Source of the DNA: Clostridium sp.
GTDB taxonomy: Bacteria; Bacteroidota; Bacteroidia; Bacteroidales; Bacteroidaceae
Assembly (NCBI GenBank): GCA_023663705.1
Contig: JAMPGY010000020.1
Coordinates: 1-45,151, forward strand
Length of the DNA: 45,151 bases
Direction: 5' to 3'
Made by a program: the position numbers and the translations under genes. The number at the start of each line of letters is the position of its first letter. The stretch's first letter is position 1. Below the pieces are notes generated by a model. The model had not been told where the DNA came from. It saw only the letters and a list, made by a program, of their open reading frames with translations, and made no database searches. Below are positions 19,714-28,808 of this stretch, in pieces.

Positions 19714-21891
19714 TCAGTTGGCCATTTCAGATATAAATTTCACGCGAACCAGACGGATTTCCTCCTCGGAATATTCATCGCCCAACTCATCCATGGCCAC
19801 GTCCAGATCATCCGTTTCCGATTCTCTGAAATAGTCGTAGATGTCCAACAGATGATCTTCGTCCATCACTTCGTTCAAGAAGTAATCTATATTGAGCCGA
19901 GTGCCGGAATATACGATAGCCTCAATTTCATCCAGCAGCTCAGGAAAATCAATCCCCTTGGCCGAAGCGATATCATCCAAAGCCACCTTACGATCAATAC
20001 TTTGTATGATGCTGACCTTCAACTTTGATTTATTGGCCACCGTACGCACACGCAAATCTTCCAGACGCGCAATATCGTTCTCCTCGCAATGACGTTTGAT
20101 CAAATCACAGAATCCCTGACCGTAACGTTTGGCCTTCCCGGCTCCCACACCGGGTATATTCTGCAATTCTTCTTCGGATATGGGATACACCGTAGCCATG
20201 GCTTCCAACGACGGATCCTGGAAGATGACATAAGGCGGAACTTCCAACTGTTTGGCCATTTTTTTTCGCAGATCTTTCAGCATGGCGAACAACACCGGAT
20301 CCACCGCACTCGTACCTCCGGTGCGCGGCACCTCATACTCTTCTTCGTCAAAATCATTATCCTCCGTTATGCAAAAGCTGACCGGTTTCTTCATAAACTT
20401 CTTGCCTTCCGGAGTCAACTTCAACAATCCGTAGTTTTCCACCTCTTTCTCCAGATATCCGGATATCAGCCCTTGACGGATCACGGCATTCCAAAATTTT
20501 TCCTCTTTCTCATCTCCACAACCGAACAACTCCAGTTCATCGTGTTTATGGGCAGTCACCTCATCGGTCTCGTTACCCACCAACACATCAATTATATAAT
20601 CCGCCTTGAAATTTTCCTTCACGGCACTGATCACCTCCAGCACCTTCTTCAATTGCTCTTTTGCTTCTATCTTCATTTTCGGATGCAAACAATTATCACA
20701 GTTTTCACAATTATCCACTTCAAATGCTTCTCCAAAATAATGCAATAAGAACTTACGCCTACACACAGACGTCTCTGCATAAGCAGCCGTTTCCTGCAGC
20801 AACTGCCTGCCTATATCCTGCTCCGCCACCGGCTTGCCTTCCATAAACTTCTCCAGCTTCTGCAAATCCTTGTTCGTGTAGAACGTGATGCACTTGCCCT
20901 CGCCTCCGTCTCTTCCGGCACGCCCCGTCTCCTGATAATATCCTTCCAGACTCTTGGGTATATCATAGTGAATCACAAAGCGCACATCCGGTTTGTCGAT
21001 CCCCATGCCGAAAGCGATTGTGGCCACAATCACGTCTATACGCTCCATAATGAAGTCATCCTGCGTCTGCGACCGCACAGCCGTATCCATTCCGGCATGG
21101 TATGCGTGCGCCTTGATATCGTTGGCACGCAACACCTCCGCCAACTCCTCCACCCGTTTGCGGCTCAAGCAATATATAATACCGCTTTTACCTGCATTCT
21201 GCCGGATATATTTGATTATATCCCGATCCACGTCCTTTGTCTTGGGACGTACCTCATAGTAGAGATTCGGACGGTTGAAAGAACTTTTGAACTCCACGGC
21301 ATCCGTCATACCCAGATTTTTCTTGATGTCTCCACGCACCTTGTCTGTCGCGGTGGCGGTCAGTGCAATCAACGGCGCATCCCCGATCTCGTTGACGATC
21401 GGACGTATCCGTCTATACTCCGGCCGGAAATCATGCCCCCATTCCGATATGCAATGAGCTTCATCCACGGCATAGAATGAGATCTTCACCTTACGCAGAA
21501 ACTCTACATACTCCTCCTTGGTCAATGACTCCGGCGCCACATACAGCAGTTTGGTACGACCAGACTGTATATCGGACTTCACCTGATCCACCGCCGCCTT
21601 GTTGAGCGAAGAATTGATGAAATGGGCAACCCCATCGTCGGCACACACCTGGCGTATGGCATCCACCTGATTCTTCATCAGGGCTATCAACGGAGAAATC
21701 ACAATGGCCGTTCCGTCCATCAGCAGGGAAGGCAACTGGTAGCATAATGATTTTCCGCCACCGGTGGGCATCAGCACAAACGTATCATTTCCGGCCAGCA
21801 CATTGCGGATAATCGCTTCCTGATCTCCCTTAAATGTGTCAAAACCGAAATAACGCTTGAGCTGCTCGGTCAAATTCAGTTCTCTGTTCAT
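19714..21891 (-). CDS. recQ: ATP-dependent DNA helicase RecQ
   Basis: This 3'-5' DNA helicase for recombination and fork repair has 725 residues, longer than the usual 600-610. Walker A is MPTGGGKSLCYQLP (about 41-54) and Walker B is VDEAHCISEWGHDFR. Helicase motif VI is QETGRAGRDG. The RQC zinc cluster CRRKFLLHYF...CENCDNC lies near 375-400, and an HRDC domain at about 530-610 (LFAMLKDLRKKMAKQ, IFQDPSLEAMATVYP, IPGVGAGKAKRYGQGF). The extra 110 acidic C-terminal residues (SETDDLDVAMDELGDEYSEE) follow a second helical domain, as seen in Bacteroidetes RecQ. It has its own promoter and lies 147 bases after clpX. Confidence 0.95.
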   Translation of the reverse strand: MNRELNLTEQLKRYFGFDTFKGDQEAIIRNVLAGNDTFVLMPTGGGKSLCYQLPSLLMDGTAIVISPLIALMKNQVDAIRQVCADDGVAHFINSSLNKAAVDQVKSDIQSGRTKLLYVAPESLTKEEYVEFLRKVKISFYAVDEAHCISEWGHDFRPEYRRIRPIVNEIGDAPLIALTATATDKVRGDIKKNLGMTDAVEFKSSFNRPNLYYEVRPKTKDVDRDIIKYIRQNAGKSGIIYCLSRKRVEELAEVLRANDIKAHAYHAGMDTAVRSQTQDDFIMERIDVIVATIAFGMGIDKPDVRFVIHYDIPKSLEGYYQETGRAGRDGGEGKCITFYTNKDLQKLEKFMEGKPVAEQDIGRQLLQETAAYAETSVCRRKFLLHYFGEAFEVDNCENCDNCLHPKMKIEAKEQLKKVLEVISAVKENFKADYIIDVLVGNETDEVTAHKHDELELFGCGDEKEEKFWNAVIRQGLISGYLEKEVENYGLLKLTPEGKKFMKKPVSFCITEDNDFDEEEYEVPRTGGTSAVDPVLFAMLKDLRKKMAKQLEVPPYVIFQDPSLEAMATVYPISEEELQNIPGVGAGKAKRYGQGFCDLIKRHCEENDIARLEDLRVRTVANKSKLKVSIIQSIDRKVALDDIASAKGIDFPELLDEIEAIVYSGTRLNIDYFLNEVMDEDHLLDIYDYFRESETDDLDVAMDELGDEYSEEEIRLVRVKFISEMAN

Positions 21892-21946
21892 AGGATTAAA
21901 GTCACTCGGGTTCTACAATCAATGTCGGTTCCTGTTTGGGACTTAA

Positions 21947-21979
21947 CAAAGTTATAAACAAAATCGACAAACTTGCAAA
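21947..21979 (-). promoter_or_regulatory. recQ promoter
   Basis: On the minus strand TTTG (21976-21979) is followed after 21 bases by TAACTTTG (21947-21954), a full consensus pair. The leader is about 50 bases. Confidence 0.6.
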
Positions 21980-22000
21980 TTATTGAATGACATTTTTCCT

Positions 22001-22022
22001 AAAAAACGATACATTATTATCG
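22001..22022 (-). terminator. Weak terminator after clpX
   Basis: A 5-base-pair stem CGATA/TATCG (22007-22011 with 22018-22022) is followed on the minus strand by six T. It lies 17 bases after the clpX stop. The stem is short. Confidence 0.35.
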
Positions 22023-22038
22023 GATCATCTTCTTTTCT

Positions 22039-23262
22039 CTATTGCACAGGGGCCATCTTCGCCTTTTCAAGCTGCCGCTCGGCATATTCCCTCGTCACAT
22101 TGAATTGCTTCGTTTCCCACGACGGTGCCTCAAACATCGCATCCATCATCATGCTTTCCATGATAGAACGGAGACCTCGTGCGCCCAACTTGTATTCCAC
22201 AGCCTTGTCCACTATGAATTCCAGAGCCTCCTCGTCAAAGGTAAGCTCTATACCATCCATCTCGAACAACTTTTTCTGCTGCTTCACTATGGAATTCTTC
22301 GGTTCGGTGAGGATGTTGCGCAGCGCGGATCGATCCAACGGATTCAGATAGGTCAGCACAGGCAGACGACCGATAATTTCCGGTATCAACCCAAAGGACT
22401 TCAAGTCCTGCGGCAAGATATACTTCATCATGTTGCCTTTGTCTATCTGATGCAGATGCTGTACCGAGTTATAGCCCACTACATGGGTGTTCAGGCGCTG
22501 GGCGATCTTGCGCTCTATGCCATCGAAAGCGCCTCCGCAGATGAACAGGATATTTCGTGTGTCCACATGGATGTAATCCTGATCGGGATGTTTTCGACCG
22601 CCTTTGGGAGGCACATTCACCATTGATCCTTCCAGCAGTTTCAGCAACCCCTGCTGCACCCCTTCTCCGCTCACATCGCGTGTAATGGAGGGGTTATCGC
22701 TTTTGCGGGCTATCTTGTCTATCTCGTCAATAAAGACAATACCACGCTGGGCCGCCTCCACATTGTAATCGGCCACCTGTAACAAACGGGAGAGAATACT
22801 TTCCACATCCTCGCCCACATAACCGGCTTCGGTAAACACGGTGGCATCCACGATGGTAAACGGGACCTCCAGCAATTTGGCTATGGTGCGTGCCAGCAGA
22901 GTCTTTCCCGTTCCGGTACTTCCCACCAGAATGATGTTGGACTTCTCTATCTCCACTCCGTTCTCGTCTTCCTGCTGAGCCAACCGCTTGTAGTGGTTGT
23001 AGACCGACACAGCCAGATAACGCTTGGCATCATCCTGACCGATTACATATTGGTCCAGATACTCCTTTATCTCCGTCGGTTTAGGCAACTTGTCCAGATT
23101 CAACCCCGGAACGCTCTGTTGCGCCCTACCCTCCAGCGCCTCTTTGGAAATGTTATAAGCCTGCGCCGCACAGTCACAGCAGATAGATCCTTCCACTCCC
23201 GTAATGAGTAGACCGACTTCTTTTTCCGAACGGCCGCAAAACGAACATACTTTCTTCTTCAT
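22039..23262 (-). CDS. clpX: ATP-dependent Clp protease ATP-binding subunit ClpX
   Basis: This AAA+ unfoldase feeds proteins to ClpP. Its 407 residues are normal. The zinc-binding domain has C6, C9, C28 and C31. Walker A is GSTGTGKT, Walker B is [12 protein letters not shown], the pore loop is GYVG ([11 protein letters not shown]), and the sensor region ends in [10 protein letters not shown]. The second pore loop/IGF-type region is less clear by eye. It starts four bases after the clpP stop, so the pair is one transcript, in the common tig-clpP-clpX order. Confidence 0.97.
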   Translation of the reverse strand: MKKKVCSFCGRSEKEVGLLITGVEGSICCDCAAQAYNISKEALEGRAQQSVPGLNLDKLPKPTEIKEYLDQYVIGQDDAKRYLAVSVYNHYKRLAQQEDENGVEIEKSNIILVGSTGTGKTLLARTIAKLLEVPFTIVDATVFTEAGYVGEDVESILSRLLQVADYNVEAAQRGIVFIDEIDKIARKSDNPSITRDVSGEGVQQGLLKLLEGSMVNVPPKGGRKHPDQDYIHVDTRNILFICGGAFDGIERKIAQRLNTHVVGYNSVQHLHQIDKGNMMKYILPQDLKSFGLIPEIIGRLPVLTYLNPLDRSALRNILTEPKNSIVKQQKKLFEMDGIELTFDEEALEFIVDKAVEYKLGARGLRSIMESMMMDAMFEAPSWETKQFNVTREYAERQLEKAKMAPVQ

Positions 23263-23266
23263 CGGT

Positions 23267-23938
23267 TTACTTGCGGATTAACACATTATCTATCATGCCA
23301 TACTCCCGTGCTTCCTCCGCCGTCATCCAGTAGTCACGGTCGGAGTCGGCCCACACCTTGTCAAAATCGGTATGCGAATGATCGGCTATGATGGTATACA
23401 ATTCCTTCTTCAGTTTCTGTATCTCACGAGCCGTGATTTCAATATCCGAGGCCTGCCCCTGGGCTCCTCCCATCGGCTGATGGATCATCACCCGGCTATG
23501 GGTCAGCCCCGAGCGCTTGCCCTCCTTACCGGCCACAAGCAGGACAGCCGCCATGGAGGCTGCCATGCCCGTACAGATCGTGGCCACATCGCTGCTGATG
23601 AACTGCATCGTGTCGTAGATGCCCAATCCGGCATACACCGATCCTCCGGGAGAGTTGATATAGATGGAAATATCCTTTCCGGGATCTGTCGAGTCCAGAT
23701 AGAGCAACTGAGCCTGCAGCGTATTGGCCGTGTAATCGTCTATCTGCGTACCCAGAAAAATGATCCGGTCCATCATCAGGCGCGAGAACACATCCATCTG
23801 GGTCACATTCAACTGACGCTCTTCCAGGATATAGGGATTCAGATACTGGTTCTGCGCACTGATCACATCATCCAGCACCATGCTGTTGATACCCGCATGT
23901 TTTGTAGCGTATTTCTTAAAGTCGTTTATCATATCCAT
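23267..23938 (-). CDS. clpP: ATP-dependent Clp protease proteolytic subunit ClpP
   Basis: This serine protease forms the tetradecameric chamber. From ATG 23938 it has 223 residues. The catalytic triad is S128 ([10 protein letters not shown]), H153 ([10 protein letters not shown]) and D202 (DSDRDYWM). The reading frame can be extended to a TTG at 23956, but that codon is in the T-tract of the upstream hairpin, so ATG 23938 or 23932 is preferred. The N-terminal 30 residues before [12 protein letters not shown] are longer than in E. coli, as in other Bacteroidales. It is followed by clpX after four bases and preceded by tig. Confidence 0.95.
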   Translation of the reverse strand: MDMINDFKKYATKHAGINSMVLDDVISAQNQYLNPYILEERQLNVTQMDVFSRLMMDRIIFLGTQIDDYTANTLQAQLLYLDSTDPGKDISIYINSPGGSVYAGLGIYDTMQFISSDVATICTGMAASMAAVLLVAGKEGKRSGLTHSRVMIHQPMGGAQGQASDIEITAREIQKLKKELYTIIADHSHTDFDKVWADSDRDYWMTAEEAREYGMIDNVLIRK

Positions 23939-23959
23939 TCTGTATTTTTTATGCAAAAA

Positions 23960-24026
23960 GAGACTTCCGCGTCTCTTCCCGCCATTCGTGATGCAAATGT
24001 AGGAAATAAAGAGGCGCGGAAGTCTC
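23960..24026 (-). terminator. tig terminator hairpin with an embedded clpP promoter
   Basis: An 18-base-pair stem (24009-24026 with 23960-23977, one G-T mismatch) is followed on the minus strand by CTTTTTGCAT. The 31-base loop contains TACATTTG (23994-24001), an exact TAnnTTTG element pointing to clpP. A transcript starting near 23987 would carry only one arm and could not form the hairpin. Confidence 0.7.
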
Positions 24027-24064
24027 CCTTTTATTCCGGTTTAAGTCTTTTTAAGCCGAAAATA

Positions 24065-25420
24065 TTAAGCGAACATCTTGTTGAACTCGTCCAGGCTAAC
24101 GGTCTTGTTGTTCAACTTGACAACAGCCTTGATAGCCTCGCCCAACTTATGCTCTACCGTACGGTTTACCAAACCGTCCACCTGTTCCTTCTTCTTCAGC
24201 TGCTCCTTGGCGTAGTTTTCCAACACTTCATCGGGCACGTTGACCATACCGTATTGGGCGAACTGCATGCGGGTCATTTCCTTGGCAGCCTCCATGATGT
24301 CAGCCTGTTCCACCTTAATCTCATAGGTCTTGGCCAACTGCTCCTTGATCAGATGCCAGGTCAGTTCCTCGATGCTCTTGTCGTAGTTCTCTTCCACAAA
24401 CTTCTCGTCCTTGTCGGCGTTGTTCAGGCGCATCACGCGCTTCAGCAAAGCGTCGGGATACTCCAGCTTGCCCACCTTGCCGGTCAGATAAGTGCGGACA
24501 TCCTGCATGAACTTATAGTCACTGTCGTTTACAAACTGACCCTGAAGGGCTTCCTTCACCTTGCCGCGGAATTCCTCCTCGCTGCTCACCGCACCTTCGC
24601 CCAGCACCTGATCGAACAGATCCTGATTGAGCTCGGCCGGAGTGTAGCGGGTGATCTCCTCCACCTGAAAACTGAAGTCAGACTTCATCTCGGCAGCCTC
24701 TTCCTTCTTGATCTTCAACAAAGAAGAGATTTCCACGTCATGACCGTCGTATGCCTTGCTCGGGTTGAACACCAGCACGTCGTTCACCTTGCATCCGGCA
24801 AACTTGGCCTTCTCTCCATCGTTTTTCATGTAGTCGGGCAACATCACGGCGCCTTCCACCTGGATACCGCCTTCCTTCGTACCGCCGTTCTCGTCCAGCT
24901 CAGCCAGCAGCCCCTTCACCATGTCTTTCTCCTGATAAGCATCCACCTTGTTGTAGCTGCCACCGCGCTGACGATACATATCCACCTGCTTGTTCACCAT
25001 CTCATCATCTACGTCGATGGTGTAGTAGTCGATGGTGTCGTCACCGGTCAGTTCAGCCTTGAACTCGGGAGCCAACGCAATGTCAAACACAAATTCAAAA
25101 GACTCCATGGTGTCGAAGTCAATGGTTTTCTGACGCTCTTCGTTGGGCAACGGTTCGCCCAGCATATTGATGTTGTTGTCCTTGATGTAACCATACAGCT
25201 TCTCGCCCAACAATTTGTTTACCTCTTCGGCCAGCACTTCCTTACCGAAGCGCTTCTTCAGCAGACCCATGGGAACCTGACCCGGACGGAAACCCGGCAT
25301 ATTGGCTTTCTTACGGAAATTCTTCAGCGAAGCATTTACCTTTTCTTCATAGTCCGCTTTCTCCATCTGAATGGTCAACAAAGCATTCACTTTATCAACG
25401 TTCTCGAATAAAATATTCAT
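24065..25420 (-). CDS. tig: Trigger factor
   Basis: This ribosome-associated folding chaperone has 451 residues with an N-terminal ribosome-binding domain. Its signature loop is GFRPGQVPMGLLKKRFG (about 43-59), matching GFRxGKxP. The usual FKBP-like middle region (about 150-240) is present but divergent. The C-terminal part is helical (260-440). It heads the tig-clpP-clpX group but is separated from clpP by a terminator-type hairpin. Confidence 0.93.
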   Translation of the reverse strand: MNILFENVDKVNALLTIQMEKADYEEKVNASLKNFRKKANMPGFRPGQVPMGLLKKRFGKEVLAEEVNKLLGEKLYGYIKDNNINMLGEPLPNEERQKTIDFDTMESFEFVFDIALAPEFKAELTGDDTIDYYTIDVDDEMVNKQVDMYRQRGGSYNKVDAYQEKDMVKGLLAELDENGGTKEGGIQVEGAVMLPDYMKNDGEKAKFAGCKVNDVLVFNPSKAYDGHDVEISSLLKIKKEEAAEMKSDFSFQVEEITRYTPAELNQDLFDQVLGEGAVSSEEEFRGKVKEALQGQFVNDSDYKFMQDVRTYLTGKVGKLEYPDALLKRVMRLNNADKDEKFVEENYDKSIEELTWHLIKEQLAKTYEIKVEQADIMEAAKEMTRMQFAQYGMVNVPDEVLENYAKEQLKKKEQVDGLVNRTVEHKLGEAIKAVVKLNNKTVSLDEFNKMFA

Positions 25421-25471
25421 GAATGTGTCTTTTTATATTATAATTACTATTATTCCGTTTTTATGAGCGTG

Positions 25472-25503
25472 CAAAATTAGCGTTTATCTTTCAATAAATC
25501 AAA
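25472..25503 (-). promoter_or_regulatory. tig promoter
   Basis: The minus strand has TTTG (25500-25503), 20 bases, then TAATTTTG (25472-25479), a full match to the Bacteroidetes consensus. The leader is about 45 bases. Confidence 0.7.
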
Positions 25504-25583
25504 AAACAAGGGTAAAAAACACGCGCAATCCTACCAATTACCCGGTTCAACGCCCTGCAAACAACTGTGCGTCAACCGCCCTG

Positions 25584-26393
25584 TCACAATCCTTGCGCCG
25601 TTTTTTCCTCGTCAATTTTCTGAAAGTCCTTCAATCGGAGCACAAAACTGTTCGTCAGATATTTGGCACGCACCACCTCATTCACAGCCAACTCCTGCGG
25701 CGCCCCGTGGAACAGGATCTGCCCCTCAAACAACAGGTAGGCGCGGTCGGTGATACACAGCGTTTCCTCCACATTGTGGTCGGTAATGAGCACGCCGATA
25801 TTGCGTTTTTTCAGTTTCCACACGATATACTGGATGTCTTCCACCGCAATGGGGTCCACACCGGCAAACGGTTCGTCGAGCATGATAAACTTGGGATCGA
25901 TGGCCAGACAACGGGCAATCTCCGTGCGTCGGCGCTCACCGCCGGACAACTGATCACCCAGGTTCTTGCGCACCTTCTGCAGACGGAATTCCGTGAGCAG
26001 ACTTTCCAGTTTTTCCCGCTGATAGCTGCGGGGCTTTCCGGTCAGTTCGAGCACCGAGGCGATATTATCCTCCACGCTCATCTTGCGAAACACCGAAGCC
26101 TCCTGCGCCAGATAACCGATACCGTTTCGCGCCCGCTTATACACAGGATAGTCCGTTATTTCCAGATCGCCCAGAAAGATGCGTCCCGCATTGGGCACCA
26201 CCAGCCCCGTAGTCATATAGAACGACGTGGTCTTTCCGGCACCGTTCGGACCGAGCAGACCGACGATCTCACCCTGCTTCACGTCAAACGACACATCCCG
26301 CACCACGGTGCGCTTACCATACGTCTTCACCAATCCCTCGGTGCGCAATACCAACGAGTCGGCTCCGTCCTGTTGCTGCTGTGTTTCTGCCAT
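25584..26393 (-). CDS. lptB: LPS export ABC transporter ATP-binding protein LptB
   Basis: This cytoplasmic ATPase drives LPS extraction from the inner membrane with LptFG. From ATG 26393 it has 269 residues. Walker A is GPNGAGKTT, the Q-loop is YLAQEASVFRKMSVEDNI (characteristic of LptB), the signature is LSGGERRRTEIARCLA, Walker B is FIMLDEPFAGVDP, and the switch is ITDHNV. An in-frame start at 26447 is rejected because a -7 element (26416-26423) lies downstream of it. The C-terminal extension of about 20 residues is unusual but small. It is divergent from mlaE. Confidence 0.93.
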   Translation of the reverse strand: MAETQQQQDGADSLVLRTEGLVKTYGKRTVVRDVSFDVKQGEIVGLLGPNGAGKTTSFYMTTGLVVPNAGRIFLGDLEITDYPVYKRARNGIGYLAQEASVFRKMSVEDNIASVLELTGKPRSYQREKLESLLTEFRLQKVRKNLGDQLSGGERRRTEIARCLAIDPKFIMLDEPFAGVDPIAVEDIQYIVWKLKKRNIGVLITDHNVEETLCITDRAYLLFEGQILFHGAPQELAVNEVVRAKYLTNSFVLRLKDFQKIDEEKTAQGL

Positions 26394-26415
26394 ATCCCAA
26401 TTATTGATTTGTTGC

Positions 26416-26423
26416 AAAAGTAC
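26416..26423 (-). promoter_or_regulatory. Putative lptB -7 element
   Basis: The minus strand reads TACTTTTG, an exact match, 22 bases before ATG 26393. It decides the start of lptB. Confidence 0.55.
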
Positions 26424-26496
26424 GAAAATTGCCATGAAAAAGGCCACATACGGACAAAAACTATTGCAGAGTCAGTCGTTTTTACGGGATTTTCAC

Positions 26497-26504
26497 TACT
26501 TTTG
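26497..26504 (+). promoter_or_regulatory. Putative mlaE -7 element
   Basis: TACTTTTG, identical to the divergent lptB element, lies 23 bases before the mlaE ATG. The two sites are 73 bases apart. Confidence 0.55.
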
Positions 26505-26527
26505 TCTCTTACAAAAGAAGAATAAGT

Positions 26528-27274
26528 ATGTTTATTTTCAAACGCCTTGCCACATTCGGCCGCTACCTGGAACTGATGGGCAAAACCTTCTCGCGGCCGG
26601 AGCGCATGAGAATGTTTTTCAAGCAATACCTAAAGGAACTCAGCCAATTGGGTGTGGATTCCATAGGCATCGTGTTGCTCATTTCGTTCTTCATCGGTGC
26701 CGTTATCTGCATACAGATCAAGCTCAACATACAAAGCCCCTGGATGCCCCGCTTCACCACGGGCTACGTCACCCGTGAGATCATGTTGCTGGAGTTCTCC
26801 TCCTCCATCATGTGTCTGATTCTGGCCGGCAAGGTGGGCTCCAACATCGCTTCGGAAATAGGTACCATGCGGGTCACCCAGCAGATCGACGCCCTGGAGA
26901 TCATGGGAGTAAACTCGGCCTCGTTCCTCATACTCCCCAAGATTTTAGGTTTGGTCACCATGATGCCTTTTCTGGTGGCGTTCAGCATATCGGCAGGATT
27001 CACCGGCGCCTACGCCACGTCCGTCATCGGCAATGTCATCAACATGGAGGATCTCACCTACGGTCTGCAGCACGACTTCACGGAATGGTATGTGTGGATG
27101 GGTGTCATCAAGTCGCTCTTCTTCGCTTTCATCATCAGCAGCGTGTCTGCCTTCTACGGCTACACGGTGGAGGGCGGTTCCTTCGAGGTGGGCAAGTCCA
27201 GCACGGATGCCGTGGTGAGCAGCAGCGTGCTCATCCTGTTTGCCGATGTATTTCTCACTCAAATTCTTTCCTGA
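26528..27274 (+). CDS. mlaE: MlaE-type ABC transporter permease
   Basis: This inner-membrane permease belongs to the MlaE/DUF140 family, which moves phospholipids or other lipids between membranes. It has 248 residues with five to six hydrophobic segments (for example SIGIVLLISFFIGAVICIQI and MPFLVAFSISAGFTGAYA). The conserved E-I-G-T-M-R-V-T-Q-Q-I-D-A-L coupling segment lies near 110-123. The mlaF ATPase gene starts two bases after its stop. No MlaD-type substrate-binding gene follows here, so the third partner must be elsewhere. Confidence 0.92.
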   Translation: MFIFKRLATFGRYLELMGKTFSRPERMRMFFKQYLKELSQLGVDSIGIVLLISFFIGAVICIQIKLNIQSPWMPRFTTGYVTREIMLLEFSSSIMCLILAGKVGSNIASEIGTMRVTQQIDALEIMGVNSASFLILPKILGLVTMMPFLVAFSISAGFTGAYATSVIGNVINMEDLTYGLQHDFTEWYVWMGVIKSLFFAFIISSVSAFYGYTVEGGSFEVGKSSTDAVVSSSVLILFADVFLTQILS

Positions 27275-27276
27275 AC

Positions 27277-28035
27277 ATGATCGAAATCAAGTCTCTCTAC
27301 AAGTCTTTCGAGGACAAGGATGTGCTGAAAGACATTAACGCTGTTTTCGAGAACGGCAAGACCAACCTCATCATCGGACAAAGCGGATCGGGCAAGACGG
27401 TGCTGATGAAGTGCATCGTGGGACTGCTGCAAGCCACCCGGGGCAAGGTGCTCTACGACGACCGCGACTATGTGGCCATGAGCAAGAACGAGCGCAAGGC
27501 ATTGCGCCGGGAAATGGGGATGATATTCCAGAGTGCCGCCCTGTTCGACTCCATGACGGTGCTCGAGAATGTGATGTTTCCATTGGACATGTTCTCCGAC
27601 GATAACTATACCGACCGCCTGAAGCGCGCCCGCTTCTGTCTGGATCGTGTCAATCTGATAGAGGCACAGAACAAGCTGCCGGGCGAAATCAGCGGCGGCA
27701 TGCAGAAGCGTGTGGCCATCGCGCGAGCCATCGCCCTGAAGCCCCAGTACCTGTTCTGCGACGAACCGAATTCCGGTCTCGACCCCAAGACGTCACTGAT
27801 TATCGACGAACTCATCCACGACATCACCCGGGAGTACAACATGACCACCATCATCAACACCCACGACATGAACTCCGTGATGGGCATCGGCGAGAAAATC
27901 ATCTTCATTTACGAGGGGCGCAAGGAATGGGAAGGCAACAAGGATCAGATTATGGACGCCACCAACGAGAAACTCAACAGTTTCATTTTTGCTTCCGATC
28001 TGTTCCGCAAGGTGAAAGAGGCCAACAAGGAATAA
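27277..28035 (+). CDS. mlaF: MlaF-type ABC transporter ATP-binding protein
   Basis: This 252-residue ATPase partners MlaE. Walker A is GQSGSGKT, the signature is ISGGMQKRVAIARAIA, and Walker B is YLFCDEPNSGLDP, where the PNSGLDP ending is typical of MlaF. The switch is NTHDMNS. ATG 27277 lies two bases after the mlaE stop; the frame is open much further upstream but that part is antisense-free shadow coding within mlaE. The next plus-strand sequence is a hairpin and then the convergent toxin-antitoxin locus. Confidence 0.93.
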   Translation: MIEIKSLYKSFEDKDVLKDINAVFENGKTNLIIGQSGSGKTVLMKCIVGLLQATRGKVLYDDRDYVAMSKNERKALRREMGMIFQSAALFDSMTVLENVMFPLDMFSDDNYTDRLKRARFCLDRVNLIEAQNKLPGEISGGMQKRVAIARAIALKPQYLFCDEPNSGLDPKTSLIIDELIHDITREYNMTTIINTHDMNSVMGIGEKIIFIYEGRKEWEGNKDQIMDATNEKLNSFIFASDLFRKVKEANKE

Positions 28036-28042
28036 ATCTTCC

Positions 28043-28095
28043 ACACCTACGAACACAGCATGGCATTAATGTCTTTCGCTGTGATTCGTTGGTGT
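28043..28095. terminator. Long hairpin between mlaF and higA
   Basis: A 17-base-pair stem (28043-28059 with 28078-28095) has one mismatch, one bulged base and an 18-base loop. It lies between convergent genes, but neither strand has a strong T-tract, so bidirectional termination is only likely. Confidence 0.45.
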
Positions 28096-28118
28096 CTATG
28101 CTATCTGCAAAGCCTGTG

Positions 28119-28463
28119 TCAAAGTACAGCTGCGATTTGCCGCAAATGTTTCAAGCGTTCCGCAAAAGAAGGATTACGTTTAGCCTTCAGCCTGTCATAT
28201 TCAGACTGAATATTCAGCAACATTTGCGCTTCTACCCCTAATACGGCTTCAATCAACAATGCACATTCCGCAGTTATCGGCCGTTTACCATTTACCATTT
28301 CATTTAATGTAGCATACGGTACACCTATTTCTTCTGCCAATTTTTTTTGTGTAATACCCATATATTCCAATTCATCGCGAATAATTTCACCCGGATGTAT
28401 CGGACTTTGCGGTTCCAAATTATTAGCAATCATCATGGGCTCTATCCCTTCTATCTCTATCAT
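28119..28463 (-). CDS. higA: HigA-family antitoxin (XRE helix-turn-helix)
   Basis: It has 114 residues. The HPGEIIRDELEYMGITQKKL stretch and the following IGVPYATLNEMVNGKRPIT form the helix-turn-helix of HigA/VapI-type antitoxins. The family neutralises a RelE-fold mRNA interferase and represses its own operon. The toxin gene lies nine bases upstream on the same strand (toxin first, the usual higBA order) but carries a frameshift. The C-terminal tail (SEYDRLKAKRNPSFAERLKH) is helical and charged. Confidence 0.88.
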   Translation of the reverse strand: MIEIEGIEPMMIANNLEPQSPIHPGEIIRDELEYMGITQKKLAEEIGVPYATLNEMVNGKRPITAECALLIEAVLGVEAQMLLNIQSEYDRLKAKRNPSFAERLKHLRQIAAVL

Positions 28464-28472
28464 ACCTCTTTA

Positions 28473-28786
28473 TTATTGATAATGATTTGACAACTCAATT
28501 ATATTACATATATATACAAAGGGATTCTGTTCCTCCCCAACCGTAAATTCTATACGATATTTATCATTCACACGAATTGAGGAAATGCCCTTACGGGTTC
28601 CTTTCAACTCTTCGTAATTCAAGGAATTAATTTTCCGCAAGCTCTCTATATTCGTAGCAAATTTCATCCGTTCTATACAACGTTGATACCGCTTTATTAT
28701 ATCCGGCTGGAAACGATACTTTTTGTCTTTACAACGTCCATCTACATAAAGTCGCGCAAATACTCTTTATCAAAAGTGATTATCAT
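28473..28786 (-). pseudogene. HigB/RelE-type toxin gene broken by a one-base deletion
   Basis: From ATG 28786 the frame encodes MIITFDKEYLRD and then meets a stop at 28742-28744. The frame one base back continues LYVDGRCKDKKYRFQPD and runs without interruption through a RelE-fold C-terminus (SIRVNDKYRIEF) to the stop at 28473. Adding one C at about 28751 restores a single 104-residue protein of the normal size for this family. Only a 64-residue piece from 28667 is open with an ATG. The toxin is thus predicted inactive, unless the missing base is a sequencing error. A -7 element at 28809-28816 fits the original start. Confidence 0.8.
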
Positions 28787-28808
28787 CCGCTTTACATTAG
28801 TCTATAGG

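Noticed and set aside
23939-23956. TTG start for clpP
   Set aside because: The codon lies right after the T-tract of the tig hairpin, and ATGs at 23938 and 23932 give the usual protein.
23372-25411. Plus-strand 679-codon open frame
   Set aside because: It is antisense to clpP and tig, both with clear motifs. The product is His/Leu-rich shadow coding.
26812-27276. Upstream extension of the mlaF frame
   Set aside because: It runs inside mlaE in another frame and gives His/Arg-rich sequence; ATG 27277 gives the normal MlaF start and a two-base gap.
28742-28769. Programmed frameshift in the HigB-type gene
   Set aside because: No X-XXY-YYZ slippery heptamer is present and toxins of this family are not known to need recoding; a one-base deletion is simpler.
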